From Petrolisthes cinctipes (lineage: Eukaryota > Arthropoda > Malacostraca > Decapoda > Porcellanidae), in NCBI GenBank assembly GCA_033782935.1, contig JAWQEG010001547.1:506001-570000 (forward strand): a stretch of DNA of 64,000 nt, given 5' to 3'. The notes under the pieces are model-generated. The model was not told the DNA's origin. It worked only from the letters and a program-made list of their open reading frames with translations, and did not search any database. Position numbers and translations under genes: made by a program. This document shows positions 41,051 through 51,661 of the stretch, piece after piece (the first letter of the stretch is position 1; every line of letters starts with the position of its first letter).

Positions 41051-44000
41051 ACGTGAACTGCCTGCCGTGCCTGGCTACACGTGACGTGCCACACAGTGAG
41101 TGCAGTACAGTGTGTGAGGACCGGTCAGTGGATGGAGGCCCGGAATATTTAGTTATTTACACGTAAACTGCCTGCTGTGCCTGGCTACACGTGACGTGCC
41201 ACATAGTGAGTGCAGTACAGTGTGTGAGGACCGGTCAGTAGATGGCGGCCTGGAATATTTAGTTATTTACACGTGAACTGCGTGCCGTGCCTGGCTACAC
41301 GTGACGTGCCACACAGTGAGTGCAGTACAGTATGTGAGGACCGGTCAGTGAATGGCGGCCTGGATTATTTAGTTATTTACATGTGAACTGCCTGCCGAGC
41401 CTGGCTACACGTGACGTGACACACAGTGAGTGCAGTACAGTGTGTGAGGAACAATCAGTGGATGGCGGCCTGTAATATTTAGTTATTTACACGTGAACTG
41501 CCTGCCATGCCTGGCTACACGTGACGTGCCACACAGTGAGTGCACTACAGTGTGTGAGGACCGGTCAGTGGATGGCGGCCCGGAATATTTAGTTATTTAC
41601 ACATGAACTGCCTGCCTTGCCTAGCTACACGTGAATTGCCTGCCTTGCCTGGCTACACGTGACATGCCACACAGTGAGTGCACTACAGTGTGTGAGGACC
41701 GGTCAGTGGATGGCGGCCTGGAAAATTTAGTTATTTACACGTGAACAGCCTGCTGTTCCAGGCTACACGTGACGTGACACACAGTGAGTGCACTACAGTG
41801 TGTGAGGACTGGTCAGTGGATGGCGGCCCAGAATATTTAGTTATTTACACATAAACTGCCTGCTGTGCCTGGCTACACGTAACGAGCCACATAGTGAGTG
41901 CAGTACAGTGTGTGATGACCGATCAGTGGATGGCGGCCTGGAATATTTAGTTATTTACACGTGAACTGCCTGCCGTGCCTGACTACACGTGACGTGCCAC
42001 ACAGTGAGTGCAGTACAGTGTGTGAGGACCTGTCAGTGAATGGCGGCCTGGAATATTTAGTTTTTTACATGTGAACTGCCTGCCGAGCCTGGCTACACGT
42101 GACATGACACACAGTGAGTGCAGTACAGTGTGTGAGGAACGGTCAGTGGATGGCGCCCTGGAATATTTAGTTATTTACACGTGAACTGCCTGCCGTGCCT
42201 GGCTACACGTGACGTGCCTCACAGTGAGTGCAGTACAGTGTGTGAGGACCGGTCAGTGGATAGCGGCCTGGAATATTTAGTTATTTACACGTGACCTGGC
42301 TGCCGTGCCTGGGCCTGGAATATTTAGTTATTTACACGTGAAATGCCTGCCGTGCCTGGGCCTGGAATATTTAGTTATTTACACGTGAACTGCCTGCTGT
42401 GCCTGGCTACACGTGACGTGCCACACTGTGAGTGCAGTACAGTGTGTGAGGACTGATCGGTGGATGGCGGCCTGGAATATTTAGTTATTTACACGTGAAC
42501 TGCCTGCCGTGCCTGGCTACACGTGACGTGCCTCACAGTGAGTGCAGTACAGTGTGTGAGGAACGGTCAGTGGATGGCGGCCTGGAATATTTAGTTATTT
42601 ACACGTGAACTGCCTGCCGTGCCTGGCTACACGTGACGTGCCACACAGTAAGAGCAGTACAGTGTGTGAGGACCGGTCAGTGGATGGCGGCCCGGAATAT
42701 TTAGTTATTTACACGTGAACTGCCTGCCGTGCCTGGCTACACGTGACGTGCCACACAGTGAGTGCACTACTGTGTGGGAGGACCGGTCAGTTGATGGCGG
42801 CCCGGAATATTTAGTTATTTACATGTGAACTGCCTGCTGTGCCTGGCTACACATGACGCGCCACACAGTGAGTGCAGTACAGTGTGTGAGGACCGGTCAG
42901 TGGATGGCGGCCTGGAATATTTAGTTATTTACACGTGAACTGGCTGCCGTACCTGGGCCTGGAATATTTAGTTATTTACACGTAAAGTGCCTGCTGTGCC
43001 TGGTTACACGTGACGTGCCATATAGTGAGTGCAGTACAGTGTGTAAGGACCGGTCAGTAGATAGCGGCCTGGAATATATAGTTATTTACAAGTGAACTAC
43101 CTGCCGTGCCTGGCTACACGTGACGTGCCATACAGTGAGTGCAGGACAGTGTGTGAGGACCGGTCAGTGGATGGCGGCCCGGAATATTTAGTTATTTACA
43201 CGTGAACTGCCTGCTGTGCCTGGCTACACGTGACGTGCCACACACTGAGTGCAGTACAGTGTGTAAGGAACGGTCAGTGAATGGCGGCCTGGAATATTTA
43301 GTTATTTACATGTGAACTGCCTGCCGAGCCTGGCTACACGTGACGTGACACACAGTGAGTGCAGTACAGTGTGTGAGGAATGGTCAGTAGATAGCGGCCT
43401 GGAATATTTAGTTATTTACACGTGAACTGGCTGCCGTGCCTGGGCCTGGAATATTTAGTTATTTACACGTGAACTGCCTGCCGTGCCTCGCTACACGTGA
43501 CGTGCCACACAGTAAGTGCAGTACAGTGTGTGAGGACCGGTCAGTGGATGGCGGCCTTGAATATTTAGTTATTTACACGTGAACTGCCTGCCGTGCCTGG
43601 CTACACGTGACATGCCACACAGTGAGTGCAGTACAGTGTGTGAGGACTGGTCAGTGGATGGCGGCCTGGAATATTTAGTTATTTACACGTGAACTGCCTG
43701 CCGTGCCTGGCTACACGTGACGTGCCACAAAGTGAGTGCAGTACAGTGTGAGAGGACCGGTCAGTGGATGGCGGCCTGGAATATTTAGTTATTTACACGT
43801 GAACTGCCTGCCGTGCCTGGCTACACGTGACATGCCACACAGTGAGTGCAGTACAGTGTGTGAGGACTGGTCAGTGGATGGCGGCCTGGAATATTTAGTT
43901 ATTTACACGTGAACTGCCTGCCATGCCTAGGCCTGGAATATTTAGTTATTTACACGTGAACTGGCTACCGTGCCTGGGCATGGAATATTTAGTTATTTAC

Positions 44001-47000
44001 ACGTGAACTGCCTGCTGTGCCTGGCTACACGTGACGTGCCACACAGTGAGTGCAGTACAGTGTGTGAGGACCGATCAGTGGATGGCGGCCTGGAATATTT
44101 AGTTATTTACACGTGAACTGCCTGCCGTGCCTGGCTACACGTGACGTGACACACAGTGAGTAAACTACAGTGTGTGAGGACCGGTCAGTGGATGGCAGCA
44201 CGGAATATTTAGTTATTTACATGTAAACTGCCTGCTGTGCCTGGCTACACATGACGTGCCACATAGTGAGTGCAGTACAGTGTGTGAGGACCGGTCAGTA
44301 TGTGGCAGCCAGGAATATTTAGTTGTTTACACATTATCTGTCTGCCGTGCCTGGCTACACGCAACATGCCACACAGTTAGTGCAGTACAGTGTGTGAGGA
44401 CCGGTCAGTGAATGGTGGCCTGAAATATTTAGTTATTTACACTTGAACTTCATGCCGTCCCTGGCTACATGTGACGTGCAACACAGTGAGTGCAGTACAG
44501 TGTGTAAAGACCGGTCAGTGGATGGTGGCCTGGAATACTTAGTTATTTACACGTGAACTGCCTGCATTGCCTGGCTACATGTGACGTGCCACACAGTGAG
44601 TGCAGTACAGTGTGTGAGGACCGGTCAGTAGATGGCGGCCTGGAATATATAGTTATTTACACGTGAACTGCCTGCCGTGCCTGGCTACACGTGACGTGCC
44701 ACACAGTGAGTGCACTACAGTGTGTGAGGACCGGTCAGTGGATGGCGGCCCGGAATATTTAGTTATTTAAACGTGAACTGCCTGCTGTGCCTGGCTACAC
44801 GTAACGCGCCACATAGTGAGTGCAGTACAGTTTGTGAGGACCGGTCAGTGGATGGCGGCCTGGAATATTTAGTTATTTACACGTGAACTGGCTGCCGTGC
44901 CTGGGCCTGGAATATTTAGTTATTTTCACGTGAACTGCCTGCCGTGCCTGGCTACACGTGACGTGCCACACAGTGAGTGCAGTACAGTGTGTGAGGACCG
45001 GTCAATAGATAGCGGCCTGGAATATTTAGTTATTTACACGTGAACTGCCTGCCGTGCCTAGGCCTGGAATATTTAGTTATTTACACGTGAACTGGCTGCC
45101 GTGCCTGGGCATGGAATATTTAGTTATTTACACGTGAACTGCCTGCCGTGCCTGGCTACACGTGACATGCCACACAGTGAGTGCACTACACTGTGTGAGG
45201 ACCGGTCAGTGGATGTCGGCCCGGAATATTTAGTTATTTACACGTAAACTGCCTGCTGTGCCTGGCTACACGTGACGTGCCACATAGTGAGTGCAGTACA
45301 ATGTGTGATGACCGATCAGTGGATGGCGGCCTTGAATATTTAGTTATTTACACGTGAACTGCCTGCCGTGCCTGGCTACACGTGACGTGCCACACAGTGA
45401 GTGCAGTACAGTGTGTGAGGACCGGTCAGTGAATGGCGGCCTGGAATATTTAGTTATTTACATGTGAACTGCCTGCCGAGCCTGGCTACACGTGACGTGA
45501 CACACAGTTAGTGCAGTACAGTGTGTGAGGAACGGTTAGTGGATGGCGGCCTGGAATATTTAGTTATTTACACGTGAACTCCCTGCTGTGCCTGGCTACA
45601 CGTGACGTGCCACACAGTAAGTGCAGTACAGTGTGTGAGGACCGGTCAGTGGATGGCGGCCCGGAATATTTAGTTATTTACACGTGAACAGCCTGCCGTG
45701 CCTGGCTACACGTGACGTGCCACACAGTGAGTGCAGTACAGTGTGTGAGGACCGGTCAGTATATGGCGGCCTGGAATATTTAGTTATTTACACATGAACT
45801 GTCTGCCTTGCCTGGCTACACATGACGTGCCACACAGTGAGTGCAGTACAGTGTGTGAGGACCGGTCAGTAAATGGTGGCCTGGAATATTTAGTTATTTA
45901 CACGTGAACTGGCTGCCGTGCCTGGGCCTGGAATATTTAGTTATTTACACGTGATCTGCCTTCCGTGTCTGGCTACACGTGACGTGCTACACAGTGAGTG
46001 CAGTTTCGTGTGTGAGGACCGGTCAGCGAATGGCGGCCTGGAATATTTAGTTATTTACACATGAACTGCCTGCCTTGCCTGGCTACATGTGAATTACCTG
46101 CCTTGCCTGGCTACACGTGACATGCCACACAGTGAGTGCTCTACAGTGTGTGAGGACCGGTCAGTGGATGGCGGCCTGGAATATTTAGTTATTTACACGT
46201 GAACTGCCTGCCGTTCCAGGCTACACGTGACGTGACACACAGTGAGTGCACTACAGTGTGTGAGGATTGGTCAGTGGATGGCGGCCTGGAATATTTAGTT
46301 ATTTACACGTGAACTGGCTGCCGTGCCTGGGCCTGGAATATTTAGTTATTTACACGTGAAATGCCTGCCGTGCCTGGGCCTGGAATATTTAGTTATTTAC
46401 ACGTGAACTGCCTGCTGTGCCTGGCTACACGTGACGTGCCACATAGTGAGTGCAGTACAGTGTGTGAGGACCGGTCAGTAGATGGCGGCCTGGAATATTT
46501 AGTTATTTACACATGAACTGCCTGCCGAGCCTGGCTACACGTGACGTGACATACAGTGAGTGCAGTACAGTTGTAACACCCCTATTTTATATGTATTATT
46601 ATTCGGGATATTTACGGGTGTTGTATATTTATATGTATTAGAATAGGTTTTTAGTGTAGAATTGTAGGGAGTAGCCAGGCGGTGATTTAAGAAAGGAATG
46701 TAAAATAATTTAATGGAGACAGGGAATAACCTGCATTTCTAATTATAATATATAATAACGAAGCTAACATTCCCATACTGTTACCGGCATTTAATTGTAA
46801 CTTGCTTAGAAAATTAATTAGATTAGTTAGGGCCTACAGTCGGGACAGTACATTTTCTTGTTGGCGGAACAATACATGCCTTGAATATGTAAATAACAGT
46901 AGTGTAAAACTTTACACAAGGGAGAAAGCAATATATTTGAGCTCACTTATATGTTTAAATTAGGTTATGTAATTATATACACCAGTAAGGGTAGAACTGA

Positions 47001-47097
47001 TGGAATTGCCAGAAATTAAGATGAGTTGGTCACTACTTTGCTTAAGAGAGTGAGAGTGGGGGAGATGGCGAGGCGGTACCCTGAGTTGCTACTACCT

Positions 47098-47306
47098 CAT
47101 TCTGATCTCGTCTCTGCTGGTGGCAGGTAAGAGTTCCAACTCTCTCTCTCTCATCATAAATATAGTATTGTGAATATAGTGTGGTGAATTTACTAAGTCC
47201 CGTGATGGGATATAACTAAGGAATATTGTGTGGTCACATTCAGGCATAGTAAATAAAGTATGTTTTTTTTTCATAGTCATTCTGATCTCGTCTCTGCTGG
47301 TGGCAG
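47098..47306 (+). repeat. Direct 29 bp repeat, spacing 180 bp
   Basis: The string starting TCATTCTGATCTCG and ending CTGGTGGCAG occurs at 47098-47126 and 47278-47306. A diverged third version lies near 47994-48021 (CTGATCGACTTTGG...CTGGTGGTGGCAG). The first copy is followed by GTAAGAG, which looks like a splice donor. No open frame supports a gene here. Confidence 0.8.
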
Positions 47307-47530
47307 CCATTGAATAGCATTCTCCCTTGGTGTTTAGTGAACCACGTGGTACTAAGAAAATTAACTACATTTGCTGGCAATTTTATATTTTCATTTATAA
47401 TATTGAGATTAGGATGTGATTTTTTTTTGTATTAACTATATTTCGGCCTTATTGTGCAAAATTTATTATTAGGAATTATTTGAAATATTGTGGGAGGGGG
47501 GACACTTCATGTAATATTTTTTTTTCTATG

Positions 47531-47722
47531 TACTTAGATCTGTCACTAGCGAGGCACGGAATTATTCCTGTCCTAGTAGACAGAAAAGGGAGTAGGAACT
47601 GTATTGAGGGAGGGGGGATATTTCATAGTAATAATTGTTTTTGTTTTGGATTTATGTGTTTAGCTCTGTCAACTGGCGAGACCCGGAATTATTCCTATCC
47701 TAGTTGACAGAACTGGGAGTAG
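47531..47722 (+). repeat. Two diverged hairpin-containing repeats, period about 126 bp
   Basis: Two copies of about 65 bp run from CTGTCA...to GGGAGTAGG at 47531-47595 and 47657-47722. In the second copy CTGTCAACT (47666-47674) is a perfect inverted match to AGTTGACAG (47702-47710), so it could form a hairpin. The first copy has the same layout with mismatches (CTGTCACTAG and CTAGTAGACAG). A G-rich run (GGGAGGGGGGA or longer) follows each. Confidence 0.75.
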
Positions 47723-48021
47723 GTAATATTAGCAAGGGGGGGGGGACAGAAATTATTATTATAGGGAACTTGTTGTACTTGTAACAAATAGGTGGATATA
47801 ATAAACGTGTTTATAATTGTCTGAGTATTTCCGTCACCGATATAACAAATAGACTGTGTACCTATATAGAGATTAGTTCTCCTTTCACAACACTGATCGT
47901 ACCCCCGTTAAAATTGTAGTCTGGGTTGCTTACTCGCGAGCCTTCTTAACGTAACGTTACGCTACCCTTCCGGTGTGTGCTCACTTGGTTCCTCTGATCG
48001 ACTTTGGTCTGGTGGTGGCAG

Positions 48022-49040
48022 CGTTTACCCAGTACTGGAGAGGAGCTGGACTTGTCCTTTGTATGATTTATTTTTGGTATTCGCAAGGCAAGTCCTGTTC
48101 CTCATCGGTATCTTGTTTTTTTTTCCAGACCAGGTTGATACAGCTATAGGATAGAGTTGTAGCATACACTGGTTGTTTTTGTTTTGTTTTGTTAAAGGCA
48201 GTAGATTTTTGTTTCCCTCCACAAGTAGAGTAAAAAGAGTAAAATCAAAGAGTAACGTAAGGGGACAAAAATAGCGCTTTTACATATGCTGTTGAAAAGC
48301 ATTTATTTTTGAAAAATAGAAGTCTGATGTAATATGAGAACAGGTGAAAATTATGTATTAAATTATACTGTTCAATAAAATTAATTGAATTGGTTGGAAA
48401 GGTTCATGTACGGTACATGTTATTGAGACTTTTACAACATGATAATATTTGCATTAGTTAATTCTGAGACATATTTTTGTCTTTAGATTCGGGAATATGG
48501 TCAACCTTTTACACATCTCCAGTATATATCAGTAGGTATATAATTCCAGTTATTTAAATGTTACCAGCTCACACATCACATTAATGTGCTTGTAATATTT
48601 TCATTAGAAAGTCAATCAATCATAAAGAAAGTTTATTAACCTTAAGAATATCCACTTCTTGCAAAGGACTATGGATTAAAGACTCATACTACATGGATTA
48701 AGTTAGGTCTAACTATGCAATGAAGAATTTCTGCTTTGTTTGCAGGTAACTGGAAGCCACTTTCCTGCAATTAGTAAGTCACCATTATATCCTATTATTC
48801 TTAAACACTCCAAAAGTAATGATACACAAAAAAGTATTTGTAACTTTCTATTTCACAGTGCATCAGTTTAAATTGACACTTGCAGCTCCATTCTCCTAAG
48901 CTGCTCACTGAATCCCCTCCTCTTGTTTATATTTACCGATGAGTGACAACAACAACAACCATTATGTCGCCTGTGTCGGCCGCGCCAAGTGTAAATAAAC
49001 TCAAATCTCACTATTTACGGGTTGTTTATCGACTACGCGA
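48022..49040. other. AT-rich sequence without recognised gene
   Basis: No conserved reading frame or repeat was recognised. It holds T-rich tracts near 48110 and 48180, a short CAACAACAACAAC run near 48947, and a small CpG-rich patch (GTCGGCCGCGCC) near 48974. Candidate splice sites exist but no protein similarity supports exons. Confidence 0.4.
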
Positions 49041-49052
49041 CCCTGCTATCAG

Positions 49053-49232
49053 CCTAAAGGGTGCTTTTCAGTTCTCGTAGTGCTACGAGCAAATATGGCG
49101 CATAATGGCGGACGGAAACTCCTTTATGAGGCTTTGAAGATACGATCGTAGCGGTTATGAACAACTTACGAGCAAATATGGCGCTACGAGAATCATAACT
49201 GCGGTTACGATGCTTTGAAGATCCCACCCCTG
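49053..49232. mobile_element. Possible short hAT-like element with internal 82 bp duplication
   Basis: TACGAGCAAATATGGCGC occurs at 49084-49101 and 49167-49184, and GCTTTGAAGAT recurs 81 bp apart, so the core is an imperfect tandem duplication. CTCGTAGTGCTACGAG (about 49075-49090) is a near-perfect palindrome. Read on the minus strand the right end begins CAGGGGTGGGATCTTC, which resembles hAT termini. The flanks GCTATCAG and GCTAGAAG agree at 6 of 8 positions. The transposon call is tentative. Confidence 0.3.
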
Positions 49233-49239
49233 GCTAGAA

Positions 49240-49904
49240 GCTGATTCCTCCACACCAACCCAAGAAATAAATCACCTCAATAAGTTAATTATTAATAAAG
49301 GATCTGGTGTTTTGTGATCTATTTTGTAGGATTCAGTAGACTCGAAATGAATGTCTCGAACTTTTTTATTTCTGCCTCACCTTATGTTTCTTTCTTATCA
49401 AATCATCGACCTGACCCCATTACTATTACACAGAAAATTGGAGATAAACGAGTCCTTCAAATATTGCCACGAAACACACACACGCCTCCAATTCTCATAC
49501 ACGATCACAGGGTCCTTAAGAGGGTATAATCTCTCTTGGGTGCATTGGGGTCGAGTCATGAAGAAAAAGTGGGTCGATTCCAGAGTAGGGTAACATGCTC
49601 ATATTTATTTATTTGTTTAGGAATGTGTCCACTAGTTGGGATTTTATGATGTTAAAGTTATCGGTGGTTACAACTTGCTCATAGCTGACTGAGGCCATTT
49701 TCTTTTTACTGTATCCCTTGTGCAGTTCATGTTAAAATCAATTTCTTCTCTTCAACTGTCCCTCCATTCCTCACTTTAACTGTCTCTCCTTTCCTTTTAT
49801 TATTTATTAATTTTCCTTCGTGCTCTCCCTTTTGTTATTCATTAATTAAGATGTGCTTTGATTATGTTCATCATCCTTTAATTCTGTTCTTCAATCCATT
49901 GCAG
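49240..49904. other. AT-rich stretch with a fragment of a dispersed repeat
   Basis: CTGATTCCTCCACACC near 49241 and CCACGAAACACAC...CAGGGTCCTTAAGAG near 49470-49515 belong to the dispersed foldback family that is dense at 59.4-62 kb. The rest shows no protein similarity. Its last 20 bases (TTCTGTTCTTCAATCCATTG) form the polypyrimidine tract and acceptor of the first immunoglobulin exon. Confidence 0.5.
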
Positions 49905-50093
49905 CTGCCTCTGTGTTGTGGATGCTGGCTGGGTCGGTGGTGGGCGTGAGTGGATGGGGCAACATTGACGTGGGCAGTGATGGGCGTACTCTGCAAGTGG
50001 TGAGGGCGGGTACCCACAACCCAGACGATTACACATGCACAGCCACCAACCAAGCAGGAGTCATTGATATCCCCGTCACTCTCAATGATCTCG
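49905..50093 (+). pseudogene. Ig-domain gene, exon 1 (second half of an I-set domain)
   Basis: The exon lies between the acceptor TTGCAG (ending 49904) and the donor GTAAAG (from 50094) and enters and leaves in phase 1. Its open frame includes VLWML near the start, DGRTLQVV, and the diagnostic D-x-Y-x-C pattern PDDYTCTATNQAG. That is the F-strand cysteine and G strand of an I-set immunoglobulin domain of the kind found in hemicentin-, titin- and adhesion-type proteins. The B-strand half must lie on an exon upstream that I did not find. This exon is intact. Its downstream partners are broken, so the locus is called a pseudogene. The particular protein is not identified. Confidence 0.7.
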
Positions 50094-50311
50094 GTAAAGT
50101 ATTAGAAGGATGCCAATTCCCCCAAACTATATTATGCCAGAAAACTGGAAGAATCAATAGCCTATACTAATAATATTCTCCAACATGAACTTATCTCCTT
50201 ACTACACTATGAGTTTTCTTTATGTACAGCCATGCTCAGTAGTAGTGCAACACATTACCATACAATAGCCTCAAAATATAATGTCTCTGCTTCCCTTACC
50301 CCTACCTCCAG

Positions 50312-50477
50312 TACCACCAGTGATTGCCTGGAAGAAAAGTGGAGTGATGGGCAGTGTGGGCGTGGGTGAGGAGGTGGTGTGGGTGAAGGAGGGAGGACAT
50401 GCTGCTCTCGAGTGTCACTGACCCCCTCCAGACACTGGGACGCCCCCCATCACCCTCATCATACCCCCCACCACACG
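50312..50477 (+). pseudogene. Ig-domain gene, exon 2 (first half of next Ig domain), internal TGA
   Basis: The acceptor ACCTCCAG ends at 50311 and the donor GTAAGA begins at 50478. The single base carried from exon 1 completes a valine codon and reads VPPVIAWKKSG, then EEVVWVKEGGHAALEC with the B-strand cysteine. The next motif, PPPDTGTPP, is typical of the loop after that cysteine in I-set domains. Between them the frame has TGA at 50419-50421. The exon ends in phase 2. Everything around the stop remains in one frame, so the stop is a substitution rather than an indel; CGA to TGA at a CpG is a simple origin (inference). Confidence 0.65.
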
Positions 50478-50888
50478 GTAAGACCAAGGGCAGTATGCAA
50501 AAACATTCATGGGGTCGATTCCACAGTCGTTGGTAGTGGTTTGTAAGCACGCAAACGAAAGAATTTTAGCCTTGTTAATGACTTATCGGTGAATTATTTA
50601 ATGAATTTGGTGAATAAATTATGCAGTGATCATCATTATCTAACTATATGATAGATTTTGTGAATGTGGATACTCAGCTTTTGGAAAATAATGAAGCCTT
50701 ACAAGTGTGGTTGGTTGAAATGTGGAAATCATGAAATGTATATGTGTAGCATTCCTGACACAGCCTAAAGGATAGGCAACCTTGTCTGCATTGTCAAAAT
50801 ACATTACACTGTAAAGCAACACAATGTATATAATTGAAAATGTAAAGCTAAAGGACAGTACAATATAACAGTACACATTGTTGTACAG

Positions 50889-51080
50889 GTTCTCCACCAC
50901 CTCAGTGGCTGTGGTACTGTGGCACACAGGCTCTGGTGTCAACAACTTGATAAGTGGTGGGTGGAGGGGGACGTGATCTGACACTAGTGGGTATCAGTGG
51001 TCGTGACGCCGGGACATATGTGTGTCTGGCCATCAATCCAGCAGGAGAAGCACAACTCACTACAACCCTTATTATTATTG
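50889..51080 (+). pseudogene. Ig-domain gene, exon 3 (second half of Ig domain), frameshifted
   Basis: The acceptor TTGTACAG ends at 50888. The phase 2 junction from exon 2 continues as FSTTSVAVVLWHTGSG, with the core tryptophan. The frame then shifts inside the G-rich run near 50955-50970. The other frame reads GRDLTLVGISGRDAGTYVC and AINPAGEAQLTT, a textbook F and G strand. A donor at 51081 (GTTGGT, weak) in phase 1 joins well to exon 4. The indel lies in a G-rich tract, so either real decay or an assembly error could cause it. Confidence 0.62.
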
Positions 51081-51209
51081 GTTGGTTAAGACAGTAGACT
51101 GTTACCAGATGTTATATTTCCCACGGGTCTACCGTTCAGAAAGACTGGATTATTGTTGTCATCATCTGAATTGAATTTTCCTACTGACATTCCTGTTGAC
51201 TTTAACCAG

Positions 51210-51347
51210 GTCGTCCAGAGATTGAGGGTGACAGTAGTGGAAGGAGGAAGGGTAGAACTTGAGTGTTGTGTGAAGCGGCCTCCCTCTACACTCGGTACCT
51301 GAACATCCACTGTGTCACCATACCGCTACAACAGCACCTGGACCAAG
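51210..51347 (+). pseudogene. Ig-domain gene, exon 4 (first half of Ig domain), broken
   Basis: The acceptor TTTAACCAG ends at 51209 and the donor GTTTGT begins at 51348. The phase 1 start reads GRPEIEGDS. One base off frame it becomes VEGGRVELECCVKRPPSTLG, with the B-strand cysteine, then TSTVSPYRYNSTWTK with the core tryptophan. Damage consists of a frameshift near 51234 and an in-frame TGA at 51300-51302. The exon ends in phase 0. NSTW contains an N-glycosylation sequon, in keeping with an extracellular protein. Confidence 0.6.
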
Positions 51348-51661
51348 GTTTGTCTCACCAAGCTTAAAATAAGTTCAGCAGTGAATTTTTGTCAATGAAC
51401 TCCTGGTTCTGTTTAGGTGTTTTTTTTTTTTTTTTTTATATATATTTTGTTTTATTCTATTTCTCAAATTTCCAATAGTTGACTCGCATAGGAACATAGC
51501 TCTTCATTTTGTTTCCATTTTATTTCTAAATGGGCCTTGCAATAAACGTTCATTGTTGTAACAAATAAAAGTATATTTATACTAATTGTAAGGTGCAGTC
51601 TTTTATATTAGCTTTATGTAACATTAAAAACTATAATGTATCACCAATTTTCTCTTCACAG

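Larger units (their letters stand above)
1..46570. repeat. Giant satellite array, 110 bp monomer
   Basis: A single head-to-tail array fills these positions and is cut by the left window edge. Each full monomer runs from GAATATTTAGTTATTTACAC to GGATGGCGGCCTG and is 110 bp; for example, successive GAATATT starts lie at 129 and 239. I estimate roughly 450 units, counted only loosely. Three length classes occur: 110 bp, 47 bp (lacking a 63 bp block) and 138 bp (with an extra 28 bp block starting TACACGTGA). Each full monomer carries two CACGTG sites and the 8 bp palindrome GACCGGTC. Most differences between units are single substitutions, many of them at CpG. Stop codons are frequent in all frames and no reading frame longer than 74 codons was seen, so it is not coding. 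Its chromosomal role (centromeric, subtelomeric or other heterochromatin) cannot be told from sequence. Confidence 0.98.
46571..48020 (+). mobile_element. Possible LTR or retroelement end bordering the satellite
   Basis: The satellite stops mid-monomer at CAGTACAG and unrelated AT-rich sequence begins with TTGTAACACCCC. TGTAACACCC is a typical start for a metazoan LTR. An AATAAA hexamer-like site lies near 47800 (ATAATAAACG). CTGGTGGTGGCAG near 48009-48021 resembles the primer-binding region that follows LTRs in some Ty3/gypsy elements. On this reading the LTR would be about 1.4 kb. No second LTR and no coding domain were found downstream, and the satellite does not resume. It would then be a truncated element rather than a solo LTR. 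The TG start is seen; the LTR call is inference. Confidence 0.35.

Noticed and set aside
1..46570. CRISPR-like array or coding tandem repeat
   Set aside because: Monomers are contiguous with no unique spacers, the unit is 110 bp, and the flanks are eukaryotic. Stops occur in all frames.
1..46570. CENP-B box in the satellite
   Set aside because: I looked for TTCG-N4-A-N2-CGGG in both strands of the consensus and did not find it, so no centromere claim is made.
47480..47707. Plus-strand open frame of 75 codons
   Set aside because: It spans the duplicated hairpin modules and G runs of the LTR-like region and has no recognisable domain.
50640..50984. Minus-strand open frame of 114 codons
   Set aside because: It is antisense to an intron and exon 3 of the Ig-domain relic and has no domain similarity.
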